Assembly: GCA_946480015.1 (NCBI GenBank)
Contig: CAMLIL010000012.1
Span: 1-64,000, forward strand
Length of the DNA: 64,000 nucleotides
Direction: 5' to 3'
From: an uncultured Oxalobacteraceae bacterium
Lineage (GTDB): Bacteria > Pseudomonadota > Gammaproteobacteria > Burkholderiales > Burkholderiaceae
Made by a program: the position numbers and the translations under genes. The notes beneath the pieces were generated by a model, which saw only the letters and a list, made by a program, of their open reading frames with translations, searched no databases and had not been told where the DNA came from. Of the stretch, positions 15,946 to 26,443 are shown piece by piece; positions within the stretch are counted from its first letter, which is position 1; every line of letters starts with the position of its first letter.

Positions 15946-17325
15946 ATGAAACAAATGGTGTCACTTATCACTGCCATCGGCGTCCTCTCTGCGGCGGCAT
16001 TCATCCCGTCGGCCGCCGCGCAGAACAGCGGGAAGACCCAGCTGGCCAAGGTCGAGGATCAGAGCGCCCGGATCAAATGGTGGCGCGAAGCCCGTTTCGG
16101 CATGTTCATTCACTGGGGCCTGTATTCCATCCCCGGGCGCGGCGAATGGGTCCAGTGGAACGAGCAGATTCCGGTGAGCGAATACGCCAAGCTTGCCGAC
16201 CAGTTCAAGCCCAAGGATTTCAATCCGGAGACATGGGCCGAGGTAGCGAAGTCCGCAGGGATGAAGTACACGGTGCTCACGGCGCGCCACCACGACGGCT
16301 TCGCCTTATTCGACGATGGCGCCAATCCCTTCACCAGCGTGAATGCCGCGGCCCACCGCGATTTCGTGGGGGAGTATGTCAAGGCCGTGCGCAAGGCGGG
16401 CCTGGGCGTGGGGCTGTACTACTCGCCGCTGGACTGGCGCTTTCCCGGCTACATCATGCCCGATCTGCACAGCGATAGCGCGGAGGCCATGCGCGCACAG
16501 TATCACCGCCAGGTGCAGACCCTGCTGTCCAAATACGGGAAAATCGACGTGCTGTGGTTCGACGGCGGCGAGACCGACTGGCTGAACTTCGGCGCCGACT
16601 GGAAGCCCGCAAGCTGGGCCAAGCGCCCGAACGGCGAGCACTACAAGGGTAGCTTCAGCTGGGAACACGACAAGGTCCACACGATGCTGCGCCGTTTGCA
16701 GCCCGACGTCGTCATCAACGGCCGCGCCGATATGGAGGAGGATTTCCACGCGCGTGAAGGCGAGGGCGCGCTCGGCGACTTCGACAACCAGCACCCGTGG
16801 GAATTGTGCTCGACCATCGCCGGCGCGTGGGGCTACCAGCCCGGCAAAATGCCGCAACCGCTGGATCACTACATCCGTTTGCTCGTGAACGTGGTCGGGC
16901 GCGACGGCAACCTGCTGCTGAACGTCGGTCCCCGGCCGGACGGACAGATCGACCCGGCGCAAGTCGAACGCCTGCGCGAGATCGGCGCGTGGCTCGGCAA
17001 ATACGGCCAGAGCATCTACGCGACCCGCGGCGGCCCGTTCCTGCCCGGCGAGTACGGCGCCTCCACGCACCGCGACAAGACGATCTACGTCCACGTCCTG
17101 AAATGGTCTGGCGACAAGCTGCTACTGCCTGCGATTCCCGCCAAGGTCGTCCAAGCACAGACCCTCACCGGCGGCAAGGCGAGTTTTATCCAGACCGGGC
17201 GCGGCATCGAACTCTCTGTACCGCCCGCAGGACGTAGCGACATGGACACCATCATCGCATTGGAGCTGGACTCGCCGGCCAGCAGGATCAAACCAGTGCA
17301 GTTGGCGAGTACGCAGAACAAGTAA
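15946..17325 (+). CDS. Secreted alpha-L-fucosidase (GH29)
   Basis: Retaining exo-fucosidase acting on fucosylated glycans such as xyloglucan side chains. The 459-residue protein has a signal peptide (hydrophobic 5-22, cleavage near PSAAA-QNS). Strong GH29 motifs follow: WWREARFGMFIHWGLYS, MKYTVLTARHHDGFALF, and nucleophile Asp206 in DVLWFDGGETDW. The C-terminal 90 residues form a beta-sandwich. The usual GH29 acid/base is not fixed in sequence and cannot be named here. GGAGA lies 8 bases before ATG 15946. The GH97 gene follows within 12-80 bp, so the two probably form an operon. Confidence 0.93.
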   Translation: MKQMVSLITAIGVLSAAAFIPSAAAQNSGKTQLAKVEDQSARIKWWREARFGMFIHWGLYSIPGRGEWVQWNEQIPVSEYAKLADQFKPKDFNPETWAEVAKSAGMKYTVLTARHHDGFALFDDGANPFTSVNAAAHRDFVGEYVKAVRKAGLGVGLYYSPLDWRFPGYIMPDLHSDSAEAMRAQYHRQVQTLLSKYGKIDVLWFDGGETDWLNFGADWKPASWAKRPNGEHYKGSFSWEHDKVHTMLRRLQPDVVINGRADMEEDFHAREGEGALGDFDNQHPWELCSTIAGAWGYQPGKMPQPLDHYIRLLVNVVGRDGNLLLNVGPRPDGQIDPAQVERLREIGAWLGKYGQSIYATRGGPFLPGEYGASTHRDKTIYVHVLKWSGDKLLLPAIPAKVVQAQTLTGGKASFIQTGRGIELSVPPAGRSDMDTIIALELDSPASRIKPVQLASTQNK

Positions 17326-17405
17326 GGATGAATGTCATGCATCGTCTCGCGGCGGCGCCGGCCCCAAGTACCGCGTTCAAACTACAACACAACCATACTT
17401 CATAC

Positions 17406-19340
17406 ATGATGAGACCACTTTTGACTGCAATGGCGGCTGCTGCTGCGACCGTACTGATTCCGGCGGCATGGGCTGCGCCGGCGCCGGCAACTGTTTCGTC
17501 GCCGGACGGACGCATTTCCATCCGGATCGAACGCGACGCCAGCCGGTTCACGGTTTCCCGCGCGGGTGAAACCGTCATCGCGCCGTCGCCGCTGGGCCTC
17601 GAACTCGACGGCGCGCCCGAGTTTGGCGAGCTCGCACTGGAACGCCGCGACGATGTCAAAGTTGACCGGAACATCCCGCTGGTGGCCACCAAGGCCGCCA
17701 TGGCGCGCGACCGTTATCGCGGCGCCACCCTGGTATTCCGCGAGCGCACGCCTGCGGGCCGCCGGCTGTTGATCGACGTGCGTGCCTATGACGATGGGGT
17801 GGCGTTCCGTTACCGCATCGACGGTGCCGAGCCGGTGCGCCTGCGCGGCGAACGCACCGCGTTCGTTCCGGCAGGCGATCCCGAATGCCTGGTGTCGGTC
17901 GCTACAGGGGCGCACGAGGTGCCGTTCGAGCGTATGAACGTGTCGCAGCTGCGCACCGGAACGGCTTACGACGTGCCGGTGGTGTGCACGACGACTTCCG
18001 GGCGTACCTCGTACGCCATCACCCAGGCCCATCTCGCAGGCTACACCGGGGCGTCCCTGTGGCGCGAAGGCGACGCGTTGCGGGTACGGCTGTCGGCGGT
18101 GCCAAAGCGGCCCGGTCCGGCGTTCGTGTCGCCGGCAGGCCTGACGACGGCCTGGCGCGCGGTCATGCTGGGCGACCGGGCCGGCGACCTGATCGGCTCG
18201 CATCTGATCGGCAACCTGAATCCGCCGCCACAGGGCGACTTCAGCTGGGTGCGGCCGGGCAAGGCGGCGTGGGACTGGTGGTCGGGCCCCGTGGCTGGCA
18301 TGAAACCAAGCATGGACAGCTACAAACGTTTCATCGATTTTGCCGCCTCAGCCGGGTTGCCGTATTACCTGATCGACGCGGGCTGGGCGTTGGGCTCCGG
18401 CCCCGATTGCTGGGTAGCGCTGCCGACGACCGATATCACCCGCGCCGCGGACGGAATCGACATGCCGGCGCTGGTGCGCTATGCGGCCGGCAAGGGTGTG
18501 CAGCTGCTGCTGTGGGCGCACTGGGAGCATGTTGCGCCGCGCATGGACGAGGTGCTTGATACCTACGCGCGCTGGGGCATCAAAGGTGTCAAGATCGATT
18601 TCATGAACCGCGACGACCAGGAGATGGTCGAATTCTATCAACGTGTCGCGCAGGCCACGGCCAAGCGCCACCTGCTGCTCGATCTGCACAGCGCCTACGT
18701 TCCGGACGGACTGCAGCGCACCTACCCGAACTTCATCACCCAGGAAAGCGTGATGGGCGCTGAGTGGCACAAGATGAACAACAAGATCACGCCCCGGCAC
18801 AACCTGATGCTGCCGTACACGCGCATGCTTGCCGGCCCGATCGACTACACGCCCGGGGGCTTTCATAATGGCACGCCGGCTACCTTCGCCGTGCGCGAGG
18901 TGATGCCCATGACCCAGAACACGCGCGGCCAGGCGCTGGCGATGTACGTGGTGTACGACAGCCCGCTGCAGATGGTGTCGGACGATCCGGACGTCTATCG
19001 CGACGCCGCCGGATTCGATTTCATCAAGCGCGTGCCGACGGCTTGGGACGAGACGCGCTTCCTGTCCGGCACGCCGGGGCGCGACATCGTGCTGGCGCGG
19101 CGCAAGGGCAGCACCTGGTACCTCGGCGCGATGACGGCCGACGAAGCCGAAGTCGGCCGCATCGAGCGCGTATCGCTGCGCTTTTTGCCCGCCGGGCGCT
19201 ACCGCGCCACGGTGTGGGAGGACGGCAACACGCCCAACGAGGTCCGGCGCGTGGAACGGGAGGTGACGCCCGGCGACGTGCTCTCACTGCACCTCGCGCC
19301 GGCAGGCGGCGCGGCGGTCATCCTGGAACGCATGAAGTGA
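17406..19340 (+). CDS. Secreted GH97 glycoside hydrolase, probably retaining alpha-galactosidase type
   Basis: About 644 residues: signal peptide, N-terminal beta-super-sandwich (SSPDGRISIRIERD), central (beta/alpha)8 barrel (KAAWDWWSGPV ... YYLIDAGWA) and C-terminal sheet. GH97 contains inverting alpha-glucosidases (SusB, Glu base) and retaining alpha-galactosidases (Asp nucleophile). Here the barrel strand reads GVKIDFMNRDDQ with Asp at the nucleophile position, and ITQESVMGAEW offers the acid/base Glu, which points to the retaining type. Start choice: ATG 17406 begins the signal peptide but lacks a ribosome site; ATG 17337 has AAGGA 8 bases upstream and would add 23 residues. Follows GH29 directly. 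Confidence 0.88.
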   Translation: MMRPLLTAMAAAAATVLIPAAWAAPAPATVSSPDGRISIRIERDASRFTVSRAGETVIAPSPLGLELDGAPEFGELALERRDDVKVDRNIPLVATKAAMARDRYRGATLVFRERTPAGRRLLIDVRAYDDGVAFRYRIDGAEPVRLRGERTAFVPAGDPECLVSVATGAHEVPFERMNVSQLRTGTAYDVPVVCTTTSGRTSYAITQAHLAGYTGASLWREGDALRVRLSAVPKRPGPAFVSPAGLTTAWRAVMLGDRAGDLIGSHLIGNLNPPPQGDFSWVRPGKAAWDWWSGPVAGMKPSMDSYKRFIDFAASAGLPYYLIDAGWALGSGPDCWVALPTTDITRAADGIDMPALVRYAAGKGVQLLLWAHWEHVAPRMDEVLDTYARWGIKGVKIDFMNRDDQEMVEFYQRVAQATAKRHLLLDLHSAYVPDGLQRTYPNFITQESVMGAEWHKMNNKITPRHNLMLPYTRMLAGPIDYTPGGFHNGTPATFAVREVMPMTQNTRGQALAMYVVYDSPLQMVSDDPDVYRDAAGFDFIKRVPTAWDETRFLSGTPGRDIVLARRKGSTWYLGAMTADEAEVGRIERVSLRFLPAGRYRATVWEDGNTPNEVRRVEREVTPGDVLSLHLAPAGGAAVILERMK

Positions 19341-19395
19341 GGAGTGCGTCGAGCTGATGGGAGGAGGCGGCACGCGGGCCAACCGGCATATTGGC

Positions 19396-20166
19396 TCAGG
19401 AAGGTTCGGCGCGCGCGGGGCGGGTCGCGCCGGGAAGCATATCGATCGGCAAGGGAAACACGATTGTCGAGGACTTGTCGCCGGCGATCGCGCCAAGCGT
19501 CTGCATGTAGCGCAGCTGCATGGCGCCGGGTTGTTGCGACAGTACGAAGGCGGCCTGCTGCAGTTTCTCCGATGCCTGCAGCTCACCTTCGGCATGAATG
19601 ACTTTCGCGCGCCGTTCGCGCTCGGCCTCGGCCTGCCGTGCGATCGCCCGCACCATCGACTCGTCGAGGTCGACGTGCTTGATCTCCACGTTGGCGACCT
19701 TGATGCCCCAAGCATCGGTTTGCGCGTCCAGTACTTGCTGGATGTCCAGGTTCAGGCGTTCGCGTTCGGCCAGCATCTCGTCGAGTTCGTGTTTTCCGAG
19801 CACGGAGCGCAGGGTCGTCTGCGCGAGCTGGCTGGTGGCCTCCATGAAGTTGGCGACCTGGATGATGGCTTTGTCCGGATCGACAACGCGAAAGTAGAGG
19901 ACGGCGTTCACCTTCACCGACACGTTGTCGCGTGAAATGACGTCCTGGGTGGGCACGTCGTGCACGATGGTCCGCAGATCGACGCGGACCATTTGCTGCA
20001 GTACCGGAATAAGGAGGATCAGGCCCGGCCCCCTCACGCCCCAGAAGCGGCCGAGCTGGAAGACCACGCCGCGCTCGTATTCACGCAGCACCCGGATCGC
20101 CGCCATGAGCAGCGGGACCAGCAGGAAGACGAGGGCGCCAATGCCGAAGCCGAAATTGATGATCAT
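19396..20166 (-). CDS. Slipin/stomatin-like SPFH membrane protein
   Basis: A 256-residue protein with one N-terminal membrane helix ([20 protein letters not shown]) followed by an SPFH/band-7 domain ([56 protein letters not shown]) and a charged coiled coil ([19 protein letters not shown]). Slipins oligomerise in membrane microdomains. ATG 20166 has AGGAGG 7 bases upstream and overlaps the nfeD stop (ATGA), the conserved nfeD-slipin pairing in which the NfeD protease may cleave the slipin C terminus. Confidence 0.9.
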   Translation of the reverse strand: MIINFGFGIGALVFLLVPLLMAAIRVLREYERGVVFQLGRFWGVRGPGLILLIPVLQQMVRVDLRTIVHDVPTQDVISRDNVSVKVNAVLYFRVVDPDKAIIQVANFMEATSQLAQTTLRSVLGKHELDEMLAERERLNLDIQQVLDAQTDAWGIKVANVEIKHVDLDESMVRAIARQAEAERERRAKVIHAEGELQASEKLQQAAFVLSQQPGAMQLRYMQTLGAIAGDKSSTIVFPLPIDMLPGATRPARAEPS

Positions 20167-21566
20167 GGTGATCCTCCTGATGCTTGTTCGACGGGAACTA
20201 CCTGCAAAACCAAGCCCTTCCTGCTCGCCACCCGTACCGTTTGCGACCGGTGGAGTGGAACCGGGCTCACGGCTTTCCACATTTCACCCTCGATGCGCAC
20301 CCATCCTTCGCACCGGCCGGCCGCGCCGGCATGCTCGACCATGACGATGGCGCCGATCAGCGAATTGGCGCCGCTTGTCACGGGACGCCTGCGCGTCTTC
20401 ACGGCAAGGCGGACAGTGCCAGTGATCAGCAGGGCGCTGGCTACCGCGAGCCCGGCAATCAGACCGGGGGGAATGCCGTAGCCCGGCATGTCGGTATCGA
20501 TCAGCATCAGCGCACCGGCGATGAAGGCGACGACCCCGCCGAGGCCGAGCACGCCGAAGCTGGGCAGGAAGGCTTCAACCACCATGAACATCAGGCCAAG
20601 CATGATCAGCGCCAAGCCCGCGTAGTTCACCGGCAACAGCTGGAGGGCATACATTCCCATCAGCAGGCAGATCGCGCCGATGACGCCGGGCGCGACGAAC
20701 CCTGGATTCATGAATTCGAAGAGCAGGCCATAGATTCCGGCGGCCATCAGTAGGAGCGCGACACTCGGATTGGTGATCGCCGCCAGCAGGTTGGTGCGCC
20801 AGCCCGGCTCGAATGCGATTATTGGCGCGCCTTTCGTCGTCAGGCGTTGCGTTTGTCCCATCACCGTGACAGTCCGGCCATCCAGCTGGGCCACCAGGTC
20901 AGCGATGTCGGTGGCGACGTACTCGATCACATTTTGCTTGAGCGCCTCGCCGGCGGTCAGGCTGACCGATTCGCGCACAGCGCGTTCTGCCCAGTCTGCG
21001 TTGCGGCCGCGCAGCTGCGCCAGGCCGCGCAGGTAGGCGGCCGCATCGTGCATCTGTTTTCTTTCCATGGCCGACCGCGGCGCCGGCGCGGCCTCGTCGC
21101 GGCCGCCGTCCTTCCGTTCACGATTGCCTGGCGGACTGCCGGTTTCGGGCGGCCTTTCCTGCTCCGGCTGCGGCGCTCCTATCCCCACTTCGACCGGTGT
21201 TGCCGCGCCGAGGTTGGTGCCAGGCGCCATGGCGGCGATGTGGCTCGCGTATAGGATATAGGTGCCGGCGCTCGCGGCCCGCGCGCCGCCGGGTGCGACG
21301 AACGTGGCGACCGGTACCGGCGAAGTCAGGATCGCCTTGATCACGCTGCGCATCGACGTGTCGAGTCCACCCGGTGTGTCCATTTTCAGGATGACCAGCT
21401 GATGCCTTTCCTCGGCCGCACGGGCGATGCCGCGCGCCACGTAGTCCGCGCTCGCCGGTCCGATCGCACCGTCGAGCGTCAATAGCACCACGCCCTGGGA
21501 TGCAAGCCCAATGCCTGGGAGAAGAAGCGCCAGCAGGAATGTCAGCGAAGCAAGGGACTTGTTCAT
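20163..21566 (-). CDS. NfeD-family membrane serine protease (long form)
   Basis: A 467-residue NfeD1b-type protein. Signal peptide ([18 protein letters not shown]), then a ClpP-class protease domain: [30 protein letters not shown], catalytic-Ser region [15 protein letters not shown], and Lys candidates in the [15 protein letters not shown] helix. Four to five membrane helices follow ([19 protein letters not shown] ...), then a C-terminal OB-fold. The region at residues 145-185 is a Pro/Glu/Arg-rich insertion. ATG 21566 has GGAG 5 bases upstream. Overlaps the slipin gene by 4 bp. Likely role: membrane protein quality control with its slipin partner. Confidence 0.88.
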   Translation of the reverse strand: MNKSLASLTFLLALLLPGIGLASQGVVLLTLDGAIGPASADYVARGIARAAEERHQLVILKMDTPGGLDTSMRSVIKAILTSPVPVATFVAPGGARAASAGTYILYASHIAAMAPGTNLGAATPVEVGIGAPQPEQERPPETGSPPGNRERKDGGRDEAAPAPRSAMERKQMHDAAAYLRGLAQLRGRNADWAERAVRESVSLTAGEALKQNVIEYVATDIADLVAQLDGRTVTVMGQTQRLTTKGAPIIAFEPGWRTNLLAAITNPSVALLLMAAGIYGLLFEFMNPGFVAPGVIGAICLLMGMYALQLLPVNYAGLALIMLGLMFMVVEAFLPSFGVLGLGGVVAFIAGALMLIDTDMPGYGIPPGLIAGLAVASALLITGTVRLAVKTRRRPVTSGANSLIGAIVMVEHAGAAGRCEGWVRIEGEMWKAVSPVPLHRSQTVRVASRKGLVLQVVPVEQASGGSP

Positions 21567-21731
21567 GCATTCTCCGGAAGTTGCCCGAGTCGTAGCACGT
21601 CCGATCGCGGACATGGCTGGTCTCATCGCGTTTATCGGACCAGTCCCGATGAGGCGGACGCACTTCAAGAGGACCATGAGTGCCAGCGCCTGTATCTGCT
21701 CCTCGCTGCATCGTGAGACTGCTCCCTTTGG

Positions 21732-24700
21732 TCAAAAGTTCGCCGGTTGCTTCAGATCCTGCTCGTCGCGATTGCGGCGGGCCGCGCCGTCGTCTCCACG
21801 GTGCAAGCGCCGGCGCCGCATCAGCAGGTACACGGCCGGCACCACGAACATCGACAGCAATGGCGCCGTGATCATGCCGCCGACCATCGGTGCCGCGATA
21901 CGCTGCATGAGTTCCGACCCCGTGCCCGATCCAATCATGATCGGGACAAGGCCGGCGACAATGACGGCCACCGTCATGGCTTTGGGGCGCACGCGCAGGA
22001 CAGCGCCGTCGCGAATCGCATCGAGCAGGTCGGCCTGCGTCGTCTTGCCTTGCTTCACGCGGACCTCCCAGGCGCTTTTCAGGTACAGCAGCATGATCAC
22101 CCCGAACTCGGCCGACACCCCGGCCAGTGCGATGAAGCCGACCCCGCTGGCCACCGACAGGTGATAGCCGAGCGCCCACAGCAGCCAGACGCCGCCGGCC
22201 AGCGCGAACGGCAGCGTGGCCATGATCAGCGCCGCCTCGTCGATGCGCTGGAATGTCAGGTAGAGCAGCACGAAGATGATCAGGAGCGTGGCCGGCACCA
22301 CGACCCGCAGTTTCGCCGTCGCCCGCTCCAGGTATTCGAACTGGCCGGACCACGACACGGAATAGGCGGCCGGCAGCTTCACGGTCTTGGCAACGGCCTG
22401 CTGCATGTCGCGCACGGCCGAGCTCAAGTCGCGGCCGCGGATGTCCACGTAGACCCATCCGGCCAACCGGGCGTTCTCGCTCTTGAGCATGGGCGGTCCG
22501 TCATCAATCCGGATCGCCGCCACATCGCCCAGGCGGATCTGCGCTGCGCGTTCGGTCAGCACCGGCAACTGGCGCAGCTTCTCGACCGAGTCGCGCAGCT
22601 CGCGCGGATAGCGCACATTGATCGGGAAACGCTGCAGGCCCTCGACAGTTTCGCCGACATTGTCGCCGCCGATTGCGCTGGCGACGATGCTTTGCACGTC
22701 GGCGATGTTCAGGCCATAGCGCGCCGCCGCGTCGCGGTCGATCCGGATGTCGATGTAGCGTCCGCCGTTGAGCCGTTCGGCCAGGGCCGACGACACACCC
22801 GGCACAGCCTTGACGGCGCGCTCGATGTCGCCCGTGATACGGTCGATCTCCTGCAGGTTGGTCCCGGCCACCTTGATGCCGACCGGACTCTTGATGCCGG
22901 TGGCCAGCATGTCGATGCGGTTGCGGATGGGCGGCACCCAGATATTGGACAAGCCGGGAACCTTGACCACGCGGTCGAGCTCTTCGACCAGCTTGTCCGG
23001 CGTCATGCCGGCACGCCACTGCTCGCGCGGCTTGAACTGGATGGTCGTCTCGAACATCTCGAGCGGGGCCGGATCGGTCGCCGACTCGGCCCGGCCAGCT
23101 TTGCCGAATACGCTGCGCACTTCCGGTACGGTCTTGATCAGCCGGTCGGTCTGCTGCAGCAGCTCGGCCACCTTGCCCGCGCCGATGCCCGGCAGCGCCG
23201 ACGGCATGTACAGCACGTCGCCCTCGTCGAGCGGCGGCATGAACTCGCCGCCCAGCTGGGAAAGCGGCCACGCGGTGACGGCGGCAATCAAGCCGCCCGC
23301 CATCAGGGTCGCCTTTGGGAAACGCAGGACCTGTTCGAGCAGTGGCCGGTACACGGCGATCAGGGCACGGTTGAGCGGATTGCTGCGCTCGGCGGGAATG
23401 CGTCCACGGATCAGATAGCCCATCAGGACCGGAATGAGGGTCACCGCCAGGCCGGCCGCAGCGGCCATCGCATAGGTCTTGGTGAAGGCGAGCGGCGCGA
23501 ACAGGCGTCCTTCCTGTGCTTCGAGCGTAAACACCGGCACGAAGGACAGCACGATGATCAACAGCGAGAAGAACAGCGCCGGGCCGACCTCGGCGGCGGC
23601 TTCTCCGATCACGTCCCAGTGCTCGGCGCCGCGCAGCATGCGCTGCGGATGGGCGCGGTTCCAGGCCTCGATGTGCTTGTGCGCGTTCTCGATCATGACC
23701 ACGGCCGCGTCCACCATCGCGCCGACGGCGATCGCGATGCCCCCGAGCGACATGATGTTGGCATTGACGCCCTGGTAGTACATGACGACGTAGGCGGCCA
23801 GGATCCCGAGCGGCAGCGAGACAATGGCCACCAGCGCGGAGCGGACATGGAACAGAAAGGCCGCGCACACGAGCGCGACGACGATGAATTCCTCGACGAG
23901 CTTGTGCTTGAGGTTGGTGACGGCGCGCTGGATAAGGCTTGAGCGGTCGTAGACGGGGACGATCTCGACACCTGGCGGCAGGCCTGGCTTGAGTTGATCC
24001 AGTTTGGCCTTCACCGCGGCGATGGTCTCCAAGGCGTTCTTGCCCGAGCGCATGATAATGGCGGCCCCGGCGACCTCGCCCTTGCCGTCCAGCTCCGCGA
24101 TGCCGCGCCGCATTTCCGGTCCCGTCTGAATAGTCGCAACCTCGCCCAGGCGCACCGGCACCCCGGCGGCGGTTGTCGTCAATGGGATATTGCGGAAGTC
24201 GTCCAGCGACTGCAGGTAACCGGAGGCGCGCACCATGTATTCCGCCTCGCCCAGCTCCAGCACCGAGCCGCCCGTCTCCTGGTTGGCCTTCCGCACCGCA
24301 TCGATGACTCTGCCGTGCGGGATGTTGTAGGCGCGCAGCCTGTCCGGATCGAGCACAATCTGATATTGCCGCACCATGCCCCCGATGCTGGCCACTTCGG
24401 CCACGTTCGGCACCGCCTTGAGCTCGAATTTCAGGTACCAGTCCTGCAGCGCGCGCAGCTCGGACAGGTCCATCCTGCCGCTCCGGTCGACCAGCGCGTA
24501 CTCGTAGACCCAGCCCACGCCGGTGGCGTCCGGCCCCAGCGCGGCTTTCGCCTGGGCCGGCAGGCGCGACTGCACCTGGTTCAGGTATTCCAGCACCCGC
24601 GAGCGCGCCCAGTACGGATCGGTCCCATCTTCGAACAGGATATAGACGAAGGAGTCGCCGAAGAACGAATAGCCGCGCACCGTCTTCGCCCCCGGCACCG

Positions 24701-24923
24701 ACAGCATCGTGGTGGTCAGGGGATAGGTGACCTGGTTCTCGACGATCTGCGGTGCCTGGCCCGGATAGCTGGTGCGGACGATGACCTGCACGTCGGACAG
24801 GTCGGGGATCGCGTCGAGCGGTGTTTTCGAAAGGGCCCAGGTGCCCCAGACGATGATGATGGCGGTCGCCAGCAGGACCAGGAAGCGGTTGGCGATCGAC
24901 CAGCGGATCAGTCTGGCGATCAT
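21732..24923 (-). CDS. cusA: CusA-type HME-RND copper/silver efflux pump
   Basis: A 1063-residue inner-membrane RND pump exporting monovalent metals through CusB and an outer-membrane channel, driven by protons. It carries CusA hallmarks: [39 protein letters not shown] and, in helix 4, [20 protein letters not shown]. CzcA-type divalent pumps have DFG where this protein has AVG, so Cu(I)/Ag(I) is favoured over Co/Zn/Cd. The start ATG 24923 overlaps the stop of the upstream adaptor gene (ATGA). Last gene of the operon; no CusF or cus regulator lies within the window. Confidence 0.92.
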   Translation of the reverse strand: MIARLIRWSIANRFLVLLATAIIIVWGTWALSKTPLDAIPDLSDVQVIVRTSYPGQAPQIVENQVTYPLTTTMLSVPGAKTVRGYSFFGDSFVYILFEDGTDPYWARSRVLEYLNQVQSRLPAQAKAALGPDATGVGWVYEYALVDRSGRMDLSELRALQDWYLKFELKAVPNVAEVASIGGMVRQYQIVLDPDRLRAYNIPHGRVIDAVRKANQETGGSVLELGEAEYMVRASGYLQSLDDFRNIPLTTTAAGVPVRLGEVATIQTGPEMRRGIAELDGKGEVAGAAIIMRSGKNALETIAAVKAKLDQLKPGLPPGVEIVPVYDRSSLIQRAVTNLKHKLVEEFIVVALVCAAFLFHVRSALVAIVSLPLGILAAYVVMYYQGVNANIMSLGGIAIAVGAMVDAAVVMIENAHKHIEAWNRAHPQRMLRGAEHWDVIGEAAAEVGPALFFSLLIIVLSFVPVFTLEAQEGRLFAPLAFTKTYAMAAAAGLAVTLIPVLMGYLIRGRIPAERSNPLNRALIAVYRPLLEQVLRFPKATLMAGGLIAAVTAWPLSQLGGEFMPPLDEGDVLYMPSALPGIGAGKVAELLQQTDRLIKTVPEVRSVFGKAGRAESATDPAPLEMFETTIQFKPREQWRAGMTPDKLVEELDRVVKVPGLSNIWVPPIRNRIDMLATGIKSPVGIKVAGTNLQEIDRITGDIERAVKAVPGVSSALAERLNGGRYIDIRIDRDAAARYGLNIADVQSIVASAIGGDNVGETVEGLQRFPINVRYPRELRDSVEKLRQLPVLTERAAQIRLGDVAAIRIDDGPPMLKSENARLAGWVYVDIRGRDLSSAVRDMQQAVAKTVKLPAAYSVSWSGQFEYLERATAKLRVVVPATLLIIFVLLYLTFQRIDEAALIMATLPFALAGGVWLLWALGYHLSVASGVGFIALAGVSAEFGVIMLLYLKSAWEVRVKQGKTTQADLLDAIRDGAVLRVRPKAMTVAVIVAGLVPIMIGSGTGSELMQRIAAPMVGGMITAPLLSMFVVPAVYLLMRRRRLHRGDDGAARRNRDEQDLKQPANF

Positions 24924-26443
24924 TTGCCCGCTCCCGCCGTTGTTGCCGGCAGTGGCGCCCCTGCAGCCGGTGAAATGGAGGCGATCTCGAATTTGCCGTC
25001 CGCCCCCGCGCGGAACTCGAACACGACGGTGGCGCCGGCCCCGACATCGGGAGGCAGTCCGCCCGGCGGCGGCTTGAATTGCATCGTCATGGGCCCCCAT
25101 TGCAGCGACGCGATCGGGCCATGGGAGATCGTGACTTCATCCTTGCCGATATTCTCGACCTTGCCGGTGCCCCGGTGAATGGGCGCGGCCGTTTGCCCGC
25201 CTTCGACGGCGCGCATGCGGCTCGCGGTGCCCCGCAGGCTCGCATCCGAGTCGATCAAAAACTGGCCGGAGACGACCACTTTCTGGCCGGCCGCGAGGCC
25301 CGTGCGGATTTCGGTCTGGCCGTCCGCTTCGATGCCGGTACCAACGTCGACGGGCAGGAACGTGCCGTCGCGCTCGACGACCATCACGACGCTGCGCGTA
25401 CCGGTGCGGATCAGCGCCTCGGCCGGCACCAGCAGCACCTCCTTGCGCGCCGCCGCTGCGAAGCTGACTGTGGCGAACATGCCGGGCACCAGCTGGCCGG
25501 ACGGATTGGCCAGCTCGATGCGTGCCTGGCGCGTGCGGGTGGCGGGATTGACCTCGGGCAGGATGGCGCCGACCTTGCCATTGAAAACTGTGCCGGGCAA
25601 GGCTGGCGTACGCGCCGCAACAGCGATGCCCGGATGCACCTGGGCTGCGAGGTTTTCCGGAATCTCGGCGTTGATCCACACGGTGCCCGTCCCGTTGATG
25701 CGAAACAGCGGCGCCCCGGATGTCACCGTCATGCCCTCGCGCGCGGCCAGGTCGGCAACGACGCCGCCGATCGGCGCCACGACGGTCATGCGCGGCTGCG
25801 CCTTGCCGCTCGCCTCCACATGCCGGATCTGGTCATCCGTCATGCCGGCCAGGCGCATGCGCTGGCGCGCGGCATCGGCCAATCCTTCCGTGGCCGGGGC
25901 GATGCCCATCCGCCTGACCGCCAGATACTCCTCCTGCGCGGCGACCCAGTCGGGCACATACAGCTCAAGCAGCGGCTGGCCCTTCCTGACCGCTGCGAGC
26001 GGTGCCCGCACGTGGAGCCGCTCCACATAGCCGTTGCCCCTGGCCTGTACCAGCGCGACGTCGCGCTCGTTGTAAGCGACGTTGCCCACCGCCACCACCG
26101 CCGGCGCCAGCGCGCCTTTGACGACGTTGGCCGTTCGAATGCCGAGGTTCTGCTGGACGCGGGGGCTGATGCCGACCCCGCCCTCGTCGCCGGCATCGCC
26201 CGCGTACACGGGCACCAGCTGCATGTCCATGAAGGGCGACTTGCCCGGTTTGTCAAATCGCTGGCCGGGGACCATCGGGTCGTGCCAGTACAGTACTTTT
26301 TTATCCGGACTGCGGGCCGCAGTTGCGGGCGCAGCGGGCGCCATGGCCATGCCGCGCTGAAGGCCCGTGTAATACAGCCCGTAACCGGCGGCGCCGAGGA
26401 TGCCTGCCGCGGCAAGGGCGAGCAAGGTGAATGGCGGTTTCAT
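24920..26443 (-). CDS. cusB: CusB-type periplasmic adaptor
   Basis: A 507-residue membrane fusion protein of the Cus pump. N-terminal membrane anchor ([19 protein letters not shown]), a heavy-metal-binding segment ([18 protein letters not shown] and [10 protein letters not shown]) rich in Met/His, then barrel-sandwich, alpha-hairpin and beta-barrel domains ([20 protein letters not shown] ... [20 protein letters not shown] ... [17 protein letters not shown]). A C-terminal CusF-like domain ([28 protein letters not shown]) is fused, so metal chaperoning may be built into the adaptor. ATG 26443 has AAGGAG 5 bases upstream. It overlaps both neighbours by 4 bp. Confidence 0.92.
   Translation of the reverse strand: MKPPFTLLALAAAGILGAAGYGLYYTGLQRGMAMAPAAPATAARSPDKKVLYWHDPMVPGQRFDKPGKSPFMDMQLVPVYAGDAGDEGGVGISPRVQQNLGIRTANVVKGALAPAVVAVGNVAYNERDVALVQARGNGYVERLHVRAPLAAVRKGQPLLELYVPDWVAAQEEYLAVRRMGIAPATEGLADAARQRMRLAGMTDDQIRHVEASGKAQPRMTVVAPIGGVVADLAAREGMTVTSGAPLFRINGTGTVWINAEIPENLAAQVHPGIAVAARTPALPGTVFNGKVGAILPEVNPATRTRQARIELANPSGQLVPGMFATVSFAAAARKEVLLVPAEALIRTGTRSVVMVVERDGTFLPVDVGTGIEADGQTEIRTGLAAGQKVVVSGQFLIDSDASLRGTASRMRAVEGGQTAAPIHRGTGKVENIGKDEVTISHGPIASLQWGPMTMQFKPPPGGLPPDVGAGATVVFEFRAGADGKFEIASISPAAGAPLPATTAGAGK

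Noticed and set aside
21747..23942. 731-residue plus-strand frame opposite cusA
   Set aside because: Composition (His/Gln/Arg/Gly-rich, no domain) is that of a shadow of the high-GC cusA gene on the other strand.
22504..25047. 847-residue minus-strand frame overlapping cusA in another phase
   Set aside because: Same strand, shifted frame of cusA; Arg/Gly-rich and without motifs.
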